Shown piece after piece: positions 6,386 to 12,573 of a stretch of DNA of 16,793 bases (position 1 is the stretch's first letter; each line of letters starts with the position of its first letter). The stretch lies in NCBI GenBank assembly GCA_025934635.1, contig JAICWX010000194.1, forward strand, positions 1 through 16,793. The letters are read 5' to 3'. The position numbers and the translations under genes are program-made. Source of the stretch: Streptosporangiaceae bacterium. Its GTDB lineage: Bacteria; Actinomycetota; Actinomycetes; Streptosporangiales; Streptosporangiaceae. The notes beneath the pieces were generated by a model. The model was not told the DNA's origin. It searched no databases and saw nothing but the letters and a program-made list of their open reading frames with translations.

Positions 6386-7254
6386 CCCCGGACGAAATAG
6401 CCGGTGAGCTCCGGGACGGGATGACGATCGGGATCGGCGGCTGGGGGTCGCGGCGCAAGCCGATGGCGCTGGTGCGGGCGATCCTGCGGTCGCCGCTTAA
6501 GAACCTCACGGTGGTGTCGTACGCGGGTCCCGACGTCGGGTTGCTGGTGGCGTCCGGGCAGGCCAGGCGGGTCGTCACCGGGTTCGCGTCGCTGGACTCG
6601 ATCGCGCTCGAGCCGCACTTCAGGCGGGCCAGGCAAGACGGCACGGTCGAGCTGACCGAACTCGACGAGGGCATGCTGCACTGGGGGCTGCTCGCCGCCG
6701 CCCACCGGCTGCCGTTCCTGCCGATCCGGGCCGGGCTCGGCTCGGGCGTGCTCGAGGTCAACCCCGGGCTGCGCACCGTCCGCTCCCCCTACGGCGACCC
6801 GTTCGGCCTCGGCGAGGAACTGGTCGCGGTGCCCGCGCTGCGGCTGGACGCCGCGCTGGTGCACATGAACCGGGCCGACGCCGGCGGCAACGCGCAGTAC
6901 CTGGGACCCGACCCCTACTTCGACGACCTGTTCTGCCTGGCCGCCGAGCGCGCCTACGTCTCCTGCGAGCAGATCGTGCCCCGGCTGGAAGGGCCGCCGC
7001 CGACCATGCTGCTGAACCGGGCCATGGTGGCCGGCGTGGCGCCGACCCCGAACGGCGCGCACTTCACCAGCTGCGTCCCGGACTACGGCCGGGACGAGGC
7101 GTTCCAGGCCCGGTACGCCAAGGCGGCGGCCGGCCCCGGGACATGGAAAGAGTTCACGGACACCTACCTGGCCGGCGACGAGACCGCGTACCAGGAGGCA
7201 GTGCACCAGGAGGCAGTGCACCAGGAGGCAGTGCACCAGGAGGCTGGCCGGTGA
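6382..7254 (+). CDS. ipdA: IpdA, COCHEA-CoA hydrolase alpha subunit
   Basis: This 290-aa subunit belongs to the class I CoA-transferase superfamily and matches remembered IpdA (Rv3551, 292 aa): 'GMTIGIGGWGSRRKPMALVR' (13-32), 'DEGML' (95-99), 'PFLPIRAGLGSGV' (111-123), 'PDPYFDDLF' and 'HFTSCVPDYGRDEAFQ'. Glu96 in DEGML appears to be the counterpart of the essential IpdA glutamate reported in actinobacteria. With IpdB it opens ring C by a hydrolytic retro-Claisen reaction rather than CoA transfer. It starts at the GTG overlapping the echA20 stop. The C-terminus carries a peculiar tandem repeat, 'QEAVH' three times then 'QEAGR', where the mycobacterial protein has a single 'YQAAVH'. The DNA of this repeat also supplies the ipdB ribosome-binding site. 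Confidence 0.93.
   Translation: MTPDEIAGELRDGMTIGIGGWGSRRKPMALVRAILRSPLKNLTVVSYAGPDVGLLVASGQARRVVTGFASLDSIALEPHFRRARQDGTVELTELDEGMLHWGLLAAAHRLPFLPIRAGLGSGVLEVNPGLRTVRSPYGDPFGLGEELVAVPALRLDAALVHMNRADAGGNAQYLGPDPYFDDLFCLAAERAYVSCEQIVPRLEGPPPTMLLNRAMVAGVAPTPNGAHFTSCVPDYGRDEAFQARYAKAAAGPGTWKEFTDTYLAGDETAYQEAVHQEAVHQEAVHQEAGR
7191..7244 (+). repeat. 15-bp tandem repeat, 3 full copies plus a 9-bp partial
   Basis: The unit CCAGGAGGCAGTGCA occurs at 7191-7205, 7206-7220 and 7221-7235, followed by CCAGGAGGC at 7236-7244; all copies are identical. It encodes the QEAVH repeats at the IpdA C-terminus. Each unit contains a consensus Shine-Dalgarno AGGAGG (7193, 7208, 7223 and 7238). Being a multiple of three, copy-number change keeps the IpdA frame. 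Confidence 0.97.
7238..7243 (+). promoter_or_regulatory. AGGAGG ribosome-binding site of ipdB
   Basis: AGGAGG stands 7 nt before the GTG at 7251 and decides the ipdB start; the longer open frame upstream lies within ipdA. It is the last of four copies generated by the tandem repeat. Confidence 0.8.
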
Positions 7255-7952
7255 ATCCCACCAGGGCGGAGGTCTGCATCGCGGCCTGCGCCGAGGCGTG
7301 GCGCGGCGACGACGCCATCCTGGCCAGCCCGATGGGGCTGATCCCGGTGCTGGGCGCCCGGCTGGCCCGGCTCACGTTCGAGCCCGGGCTGCTGCTCACC
7401 GACGGCGAGGCCTACCTCGTCGACGCCGACGGCGAGATCGAGGGCTGGATGCCGTACCGCGCGGTGTTCACGATGCTGGCCGCCGGGCGGCGGCACGTGA
7501 TGATGGGCGCGGCGCAGATCGACCGGCACGGAAACCAGAACATCTCGGCCATCGGCGACTGGAAGCGGCCCAAGGCACAGCTGCTCGGGGTGCGCGGCGC
7601 CCCCGGCAACACGGTGAACCACCCGGTCAGCTACTGGATCCCCCGGCACTCCCCGCGGGTGTTCACGCCCCGGGTGGACATGGTCAGCGGGGTCGGTTAC
7701 GACCGCGGCGCGCGCGAGCTGCGGCTGGTGGTGACCAACCTGGCCGTACTCGATTTCCAGACGCCGGAGCGGGTGATGCGGCTGCGCTCGGTCCATCCGG
7801 GGGTGGCGGTGGCCGAGGTGGCGGCGGCGACCGGGTTCCCGCTCGCCGTCCCGGACGAGGTGCCGGTGACCCGGACGCCCACGGACGACGAGCTCGGGCT
7901 GATCAGGGAGCGGCTCGACCCGGACGGGGCGCGGGAGCGCGAGCTCGGGTGA
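7251..7952 (+). CDS. ipdB: IpdB, COCHEA-CoA hydrolase beta subunit
   Basis: This 233-aa protein begins 'NPTRAEVCIAACAEAWRG' after the initiator and matches remembered IpdB (Rv3552, about 250 aa): 'GARLARLTFEPGLLLTDGEA', 'IEGWMPYRAVF', 'GRRHVMMGAAQIDRHGNQNI', 'GVRGAPGNTVNHPVSYW', 'DMVSGVGYD' and 'LHPGV'-like 'VHPGVAVAEV'. It pairs with IpdA as the heteromeric ring C hydrolase. The start GTG overlaps the ipdA stop (GTGA) and has AGGAGG 7 nt upstream. Compared with the mycobacterial protein it lacks about 17 residues, mostly in two loops (after TDGEA, and after GYD). Its stop overlaps the ipdC GTG, giving strict coupling. Confidence 0.92.
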   Translation: MNPTRAEVCIAACAEAWRGDDAILASPMGLIPVLGARLARLTFEPGLLLTDGEAYLVDADGEIEGWMPYRAVFTMLAAGRRHVMMGAAQIDRHGNQNISAIGDWKRPKAQLLGVRGAPGNTVNHPVSYWIPRHSPRVFTPRVDMVSGVGYDRGARELRLVVTNLAVLDFQTPERVMRLRSVHPGVAVAEVAAATGFPLAVPDEVPVTRTPTDDELGLIRERLDPDGARERELG

Positions 7953-9007
7953 TCGCGACCGCCCTGACCGGGCTGCTGGGCATCCGCTATCCCATCGTGC
8001 AGGCCGCCATGGGCTACGTGTCCGGGCCGCGGCTGGCCGCGGCGACGTCGAACGCCGGCGGCCTGGGCCTGATCGCGTCGGCCACCATGAGCCTGGCCGA
8101 GCTGGAGAGCGCCATCGCCGAGACCGCGGCCCGGACCAGCGCGCCGTTCGGGGTCAACCTGCGGGCCGACGCCCCCGATGCGGCCGAACGAGTCCGGCTC
8201 ATCGTCTCGGCGCACGTCCCCGTCGCCTCGTTCGCGCAGGCCCCGAAGCCGGACCTGATCGCGACGCTGAAGGAAGCCGGGGTGATCACGATCGCCTCGG
8301 TGGGCGCGCGCCGGCACGCCGAGAAGGCGGCCGGGTGGGGCATCGACGCGGTGATCGCGACCGGCGGCGAGGGCGGCGGCCACGTCGGCGCGGTGCCGAC
8401 CAGCCTGCTGATCCCCCAGCTGGCGGCCGCGGTGGACATCCCGGTGATCGCGGCGGGCGGGTTCTTCGACGGCCGCGGCCTGGTGGCGGCGCTGGCCTGG
8501 GGCGCGGCCGGGATCGCGATGGGCACCCGGTTCCTGCTGACCAGCGACAGCCCGGTCGCCGACGCGGTCAAGCAGGTCTACCTGGCGGCCGGCCTGGACG
8601 GCACGGTGGTGACCCGGCGGGTCGACGGGGTGCCGCATCGTGTACTGCGGACGGCCATGGTCGATCAGCTCGAACGCGGGGGGCGGATCGGCGGCCTCAT
8701 CCGGTCGGCCCGCAATGCCGCCGCGTTCCGCGGCGTGAGCGGGCTGAGCTGGCGGGAGATGCTTCGCCAGGGGCGGGTCATGCGCAGGGACAGCGAGTTC
8801 ACCGTGGGACAGGTGCTGATGGCGGCGAATACGCCGGTGCTGCTGCGGGCGGCCATGGTGGACGGCCGGCCGGATCTCGGGCTGATGTCATCGGGGCAGG
8901 TGACCGGGCTGATCGGCGACCTGCCGTCGTGCGCGGAGCTGATCGAGCGGGTCATGGCCGAGGCCGGCGCCGCCCTGGATCAGCTGGCGGGGATGCGCGA
9001 GGGGTGA
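7949..9007 (+). CDS. ipdC: IpdC, nitronate monooxygenase-like FMN oxidoreductase
   Basis: This 352-aa TIM-barrel flavoprotein is of the 2-nitropropane dioxygenase/nitronate monooxygenase family. It has 'GIRYPIVQAAMGYVSG' near the N-terminus, 'SNAGGLGLIAS', the family signature 'GGEGGGHVGAVPTSLL' and the FMN phosphate loop 'VIAAGGFFDGRGLVAALAWG' followed by 'GTRF'. In steroid degraders this family member is IpdC, which acts with IpdF on the 5-hydroxy bicyclic CoA intermediate to make the unsaturated substrate of EchA20. I chose the GTG at 7949 (overlapping the ipdB stop) since it places the first beta-strand correctly; the longer upstream frame is a shadow of ipdB. Length fits the family. The 3' end overlaps the extended, convergent fadA6 frame by 56 nt. 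No ferredoxin gene follows, unlike mycobacteria. Confidence 0.88.
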   Translation: MIATALTGLLGIRYPIVQAAMGYVSGPRLAAATSNAGGLGLIASATMSLAELESAIAETAARTSAPFGVNLRADAPDAAERVRLIVSAHVPVASFAQAPKPDLIATLKEAGVITIASVGARRHAEKAAGWGIDAVIATGGEGGGHVGAVPTSLLIPQLAAAVDIPVIAAGGFFDGRGLVAALAWGAAGIAMGTRFLLTSDSPVADAVKQVYLAAGLDGTVVTRRVDGVPHRVLRTAMVDQLERGGRIGGLIRSARNAAAFRGVSGLSWREMLRQGRVMRRDSEFTVGQVLMAANTPVLLRAAMVDGRPDLGLMSSGQVTGLIGDLPSCAELIERVMAEAGAALDQLAGMREG

Positions 9008-10241
9008 CAAGCCACCCGTTCGGTGCTAAAGATCTTTTGTTTTGCTGGCCGCGGCCAGGACGCGCCGGGCCGGCTCCGAGGCCAGCATGTTGCCGAGGAA
9101 AAGCCGACTGTAACAGGCGCTCGATGATGGTGACGTTGGCCTGGCCGCCGCCTTCGCACATGGTGAGCAGGCCGCGGCGGCCGCCGGTGCGTTCCAGGGT
9201 GTGCAGCAGGGTGGTGAGCAGGCGGGCGCCGGTGGCGCCGAGGGGGTGGCCGAGGGCGATCGCGCCGCCGTTGGGGTTGACTCGGGCGAGGTCGGCGCCG
9301 GTTTCGCGCTGCCAGGCGAGGACGACCGGGGCGAACGCCTCGTTGATCTCGGTGAGGTCGATGTCGTTGAGGGTCAGGCCGGTCTTGTGCAGGGCGTGGG
9401 CGGTGGCCGAAATCGGGGCGGTGAGCATCAGCACGGGGTCGTCGCCGCGGGCGGACAGGTGGCGGATCCGGGCTCTCGGCTTCAGGTTCTGCTGGTTGAC
9501 GGCGCGCTCGGAGGCGATCAGGAGGGCGGCGGCGCCGTCGGAGATCTGGCTGGCCAGGGCGGCGGTGACCGTTCCGCCGGCGCGCAGCGGTTTGAGGGCG
9601 GCCATCTTCTCCAGGGTGGTGTCGGCGCGGGGGCCTTCGTCTTGGCTGATGCCTTGGTAGGGGGCGATCTCCTGGGTGAAGTCGCCGTTCTTGATGGCGC
9701 GCAGGGCTCGCTGGTGGCTGGCCAGGGCGTAGCGTTCCATCTCTTCGCGGCCGATCCCCCACTTCCCGGCGATCAGGTCGGCCGCCCGGAACTGGGAGAT
9801 CTCCTCGGTGCCGTAGCGGGCCCGCCAGCCTTCCGAGCCGCGATGAGGGTCGCTGGTCATGGCCGAGCCGATCGGGACCATGCTCATGTTCTGCACGCCG
9901 CCGGCGACGACCAGATCCGCGGTGCCGCTCAGCACGGCCTGGGCGGCGAAGTGGACCGCCTGCTGGGACGAACCGCACTGGCGGTCCACGGTGACGCCGG
10001 GCACCGCCTCGGGCAGGCCCGCGGCGAGCCAGGCGGTGCGGGCGATGTCGCCGGCCTGCGGGCCGACCGTGTCCACGCAGCCGAAGATCACGTCGTCGAC
10101 GGCTTCCGGGTCGGCGTGGGCGCGGTCGAGCACGGCGTTGATGACGTGCGCGCCCAGGTCGGCCGGGTGCGCTCCGGCCAGGCTGCCGCCGCGGCGGGTG
10201 ACCGGCGTGCGGACGGCTTCGACGAGGTAGGCCTCGGGCAT
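8952..10241 (-). CDS. fadA6: FadA6, steroid C/D-ring thiolase, with read-through C-terminal extension
   Basis: This thiolase matches remembered FadA6 (Rv3556c, about 386 aa): 'PGVTVDRQCGSSQQAVHFAA' with acyl-accepting Cys89, 'VVAGGVQNMSMVPI', 'EEISQFRAADLIA', 'INEAFAPV' (299-306), 'GGAIALGHPLGATGA' with His332, and 'TMCEGGGQANVTIIERL' with Cys362. FadA6 thiolyses the acyl-CoA chain left after rings C and D are opened. The family protein ends at IIERL; here that Leu is residue 376 (codon 9114-9116) and the expected stop is missing. The frame then runs 53 residues further, through a TTA codon and proline/arginine-rich sequence, and overlaps ipdC. The ATG has GGGAAGG upstream (10247-10253) and diverges from fadE26 across 57 bp. 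Confidence 0.9.
   Translation of the reverse strand: MPEAYLVEAVRTPVTRRGGSLAGAHPADLGAHVINAVLDRAHADPEAVDDVIFGCVDTVGPQAGDIARTAWLAAGLPEAVPGVTVDRQCGSSQQAVHFAAQAVLSGTADLVVAGGVQNMSMVPIGSAMTSDPHRGSEGWRARYGTEEISQFRAADLIAGKWGIGREEMERYALASHQRALRAIKNGDFTQEIAPYQGISQDEGPRADTTLEKMAALKPLRAGGTVTAALASQISDGAAALLIASERAVNQQNLKPRARIRHLSARGDDPVLMLTAPISATAHALHKTGLTLNDIDLTEINEAFAPVVLAWQRETGADLARVNPNGGAIALGHPLGATGARLLTTLLHTLERTGGRRGLLTMCEGGGQANVTIIERLLQSAFPRQHAGLGAGPARPGRGQQNKRSLAPNGWLVTPRASPPADPGRRRPRP
9026..9106 (-). pseudogene. C-terminal remnant of an unidentified gene downstream of fadA6
   Basis: In a minus-strand frame different from that of fadA6, a run ending in TAG (9028-9026) reads '..LFLGNMLASEPARRVLAAA..' and closes with SKTKDL. 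From the Phe codon TTC (9098-9100) through AGC, nineteen consecutive codons end in G or C, which looks like genuine actinobacterial coding sequence, yet no start or upstream part of the gene exists. It looks like the tail of a deleted gene. In M. tuberculosis Rv3555c lies downstream of fadA6, but I could not match this tail to it or to any family. Confidence 0.4.
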
Positions 10242-10270
10242 CGGCGCCTTCCCGGGGTAGAATGCGTAGC

Positions 10271-10284
10271 TAGAACACGTTCTA
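10271..10284. promoter_or_regulatory. KstR-type operator in the fadA6/fadE26 divergent promoter
   Basis: TAGAACACGTTCTA matches the KstR motif TnnAACnnGTTnnA at every conserved position, with perfect 6-bp arms TAGAAC/GTTCTA. It lies centrally in the 57-bp region between the divergent fadA6 and fadE26 starts and abuts a -10-like TACTTT (10283-10288) for fadE26. fadE26 belongs to the KstR regulon in mycobacteria, which supports the call. Confidence 0.75.
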
Positions 10285-10288
10285 CTTT
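10283..10288 (+). promoter_or_regulatory. -10-like box TACTTT for fadE26
   Basis: TACTTT (TAnnnT) begins in the last two bases of the operator and lies 10 nt before the ATG at 10299, implying a very short leader. AGGGGA (10289-10294) may serve as a ribosome-binding site if the transcript starts early enough. Confidence 0.35.
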
Positions 10289-10298
10289 AGGGGACCGC

Positions 10299-11474
10299 AT
10301 GCGCATCGCCTACACCCCGGAGCAGGAAGAGCTGCGGCGCGAGCTGCGGGCGTACTTCGCGACCGTGATGACGCCCTCGGTGCGGGAGGCGCTTTCGCTG
10401 GGTGAGGGCGACTACGGGAACGGGGAGGCGTACCGGCAGGTGGTCCGGCAGCTCGGCCAGGACGGCTGGCTGGCGCTGAGCTGGCCGGAAGAGTACGGCG
10501 GGCGCGGCGGGACCATGCTCGACCAGCTGATCTTCACCGACGAGGCGGCGGTCGCCCGGGTACCGGTGCCGTTCCTGACCATCAACACGGTCGGGCCGAC
10601 GATCATGCGGTACGGGACTCCTGCGCAGAAGGCGTTTTATCTCCCGCGGATCGCGGCGGGCGAGCTGCACTTCTCGATCGGGTACTCCGAGCCGGAGGCC
10701 GGGACCGACCTGGCGTCGCTGCGGACGGTGGCGGTGCGGGACGGGGACGAGTACGTGATCAACGGGCAGAAGATGTGGACCAGCCTGATCCAGTACGCCG
10801 ACTACGTCTGGCTCGCCTGCCGGACCGATCCCGCGGCCGACCGGCACAAGGGGCTGTCGATCATCATCGTGCCGGTTACGGCCGCCGGGTTTTCGTGGAC
10901 GCCGGTGCACACGGTAGCGGGCGTCACCACGTCGGCGACGTACTACTCGTCGGTCCGGGTACCGGTGTCGTCGCTGGTGGGAGAGGAGAACCGGGGCTGG
11001 CCGCTGATCACCAACCAGCTCAACCACGAGCGGGTGGCGCTGACCTCGGCCGCGCCGGTGATGGCGGCGCTGGCCGAGGTGCGGGACTGGGCGGCGTCGG
11101 CCAAGCTGGCCAGCGGCGAGCGGGTCATCGACGCCGAGTGGGTGCGGCTGCACCTGGCCCGGGTGCACGCCAAGGCGGAGTTCCTGAAGCTGCTGAACTG
11201 GCGCATCGCTTCGGGGGGCGTGGTGGGGCCGGGCGACGCGTCGATGACGAAGGTGTTCGGTACCGAGTTCGCGGTGGAGGCGTACCGGCTGCTGACGGAG
11301 GTGCTCGGGGCGGGAGGCGCGGTGCGTTCGGGGTCGCCGGGGGCGCTGCTGGCCGGGCGGATCGAGCGGGCGCACCGGGGCGCGCTGATCCTGACGTTCG
11401 GCGGCGGGACCAACGAGATCCAGCGGGACATCATCGCGGCGGCCGGGCTTGGGCTGCCGCTGTCGCGACGGTAG
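10299..11474 (+). CDS. fadE26: FadE26 (ChsE4), side-chain acyl-CoA dehydrogenase subunit
   Basis: This 391-aa acyl-CoA dehydrogenase matches remembered FadE26 (Rv3504, 400 aa) along its length: 'MRIAYTPEQEELRRELRAYF' at the start, 'DQLIFTDEAAVARVPVPFLT' (75-94), 'HFSIGYSEPEAGTDL' (124-138), 'INGQKMWTSLIQYADYVWLA' (154-173), 'TNQLNHERVAL' (238-248), and 'LTFGGGTNEIQRDII' near the end. Glu244 aligns with the catalytic base Glu247 of ChsE4. With FadE27 it forms the alpha2beta2 dehydrogenase that oxidises the sterol side-chain CoA ester. I use the ATG at 10299; the very long frame opening at 9201 is antisense to fadA6. Sixteen nucleotides separate it from fadE27, so they form one operon. Confidence 0.93.
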   Translation: MRIAYTPEQEELRRELRAYFATVMTPSVREALSLGEGDYGNGEAYRQVVRQLGQDGWLALSWPEEYGGRGGTMLDQLIFTDEAAVARVPVPFLTINTVGPTIMRYGTPAQKAFYLPRIAAGELHFSIGYSEPEAGTDLASLRTVAVRDGDEYVINGQKMWTSLIQYADYVWLACRTDPAADRHKGLSIIIVPVTAAGFSWTPVHTVAGVTTSATYYSSVRVPVSSLVGEENRGWPLITNQLNHERVALTSAAPVMAALAEVRDWAASAKLASGERVIDAEWVRLHLARVHAKAEFLKLLNWRIASGGVVGPGDASMTKVFGTEFAVEAYRLLTEVLGAGGAVRSGSPGALLAGRIERAHRGALILTFGGGTNEIQRDIIAAAGLGLPLSRR

Positions 11475-11490
11475 CTCTTGGGAGGCTTTG

Positions 11491-12546
11491 ATGGACTTTT
11501 CGCTGAGTGAGGCGCAGGGCGAGCTGGCCGGGCTGGCCCGGAAGATCCTGGCCGAGCGGGACGCGCCGTGGGCCGACCTGGCCGCGGCGGGCGTGCTGGC
11601 GGCGGGACTGCCGGTTTCCCTCGATGGCGCCGGGCTGGGGCTGGCCGAGCAGTGCTCGGTGCTGATCGAGCTGGGACGGGCGGCCTCGGCGGTGCCGTAC
11701 CTGGCGTCGGTGGTACTCGGGGCGGGGGCCATCGCGGAATTCGGGACGCCGGAGCAGCAGCGGGAGTGGGCCGGGCCGGCCGGGCAGGGCTCGGTGGTGC
11801 TGACGGCGGCGCTGGCCGAGGAGGACGGGGATGATCTTTTGTCCCCGTCGGCTTCGGCCGTGCGCTCGGACGGGCGGTGGGTGCTGTCCGGGGTGAAGAC
11901 GGCGGTGGAAGCCGCGCCGGAGGCCGGCCTGTTCCTGGTGCCGGCGTCGTCGCCGTCCGGGGTGCGGGTGTTCCTGGTGGTGCCGTCGGACGCCGGGGTG
12001 ACGGTGGAGCCGCAGTCCCTGACGGACTTCGCCCCGGCTGGGCGGGTGGTGCTGGATGGCGTCGTGGTTCCTTCGGACCGGGTGCTGGGCGGCGAAGAGG
12101 TCGTTTCCTGGCTGGTGGCGCGGGCGACCGTGGGGCACTGCGCGGCGCAGGCGGGGGTGATCGAGCGGGCGCTGGAGCTGACCGCGGAGCATGCGCGGAC
12201 CCGGGTGCAGTTCGGCCGCCCGATCGGGGCGTTCCAGGCGGTGGCGCAGCGGCTGGCCGACGCCTCCATCGACGTCGAGGCGGTCCGGCTCACCCTGTGG
12301 CAGGCCGTGTGGATGCTCGGTTCTGCTGGCTCCGGGCCCGATGTCGACCTGGCCGTGGCGACGGCTAAGTTCTGGGCGGCCGAGGCCGGGCACCGGGTGG
12401 CACACACCGCGGTCCACGTGCACGGCGGGACGGGGATCGACACGTCGTACCCGGTGCACCGCTACTTCACCGCGGCCAAGCACCACGAGTTCGCGCTCGG
12501 CGGCGCCACCGTCCAGCTCCGGCGCATCGGTGCGTCCTTTAGCTAG
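11491..12546 (+). CDS. fadE27: FadE27 (ChsE5), side-chain acyl-CoA dehydrogenase partner subunit
   Basis: This 351-aa protein matches remembered FadE27 (Rv3505, about 373 aa): 'MDF' start, 'DAGILSS'-like 'AAGVLAAGLP', 'EQCSVLIELGRAASAVPYLA', 'RPIGAFQAVAQRLADASIDV', 'AKFWAAEAGHRVAHTAVHVH', 'GGTGIDTSYPVHRYF' and 'FALGGATVQLRRIG'. It is the non-catalytic partner that contributes to FAD and substrate sites in the heteromer with FadE26. The ATG at 11491 has GGGAGG 5 nt upstream; a second in-frame ATG at 11449 lies inside fadE26 and adds a tail foreign to the family. Shared regulation from the operator at 10271-10284 is expected. Confidence 0.92.
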   Translation: MDFSLSEAQGELAGLARKILAERDAPWADLAAAGVLAAGLPVSLDGAGLGLAEQCSVLIELGRAASAVPYLASVVLGAGAIAEFGTPEQQREWAGPAGQGSVVLTAALAEEDGDDLLSPSASAVRSDGRWVLSGVKTAVEAAPEAGLFLVPASSPSGVRVFLVVPSDAGVTVEPQSLTDFAPAGRVVLDGVVVPSDRVLGGEEVVSWLVARATVGHCAAQAGVIERALELTAEHARTRVQFGRPIGAFQAVAQRLADASIDVEAVRLTLWQAVWMLGSAGSGPDVDLAVATAKFWAAEAGHRVAHTAVHVHGGTGIDTSYPVHRYFTAAKHHEFALGGATVQLRRIGASFS

Positions 12547-12560
12547 CACTGGCCTTTCGT

Positions 12561-12566
12561 TACGGT
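12561..12566 (+). promoter_or_regulatory. -10-like box TACGGT for the DUF4139 gene
   Basis: TACGGT (TAnnnT) ends 7 nt before the ATG at 12574, within the 27-bp gap after fadE27; there is no Shine-Dalgarno sequence. This suggests an independent leaderless promoter that separates this gene from the fadE operon. Confidence 0.35.
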
Positions 12567-12573
12567 TAGCTCC

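Noticed and set aside
7191..7244. Tandem repeat as a CRISPR-like or mobile-element feature
   Set aside because: The 15-bp units are contiguous without spacers and lie in frame inside ipdA, so it is a coding minisatellite.
9201..10298. Very long plus-strand open frame running into fadE26 from 9201
   Set aside because: It is antisense to fadA6, composed of Gly/Ala/Val-rich random-looking sequence; FadE26 homology begins exactly at the ATG at 10299.
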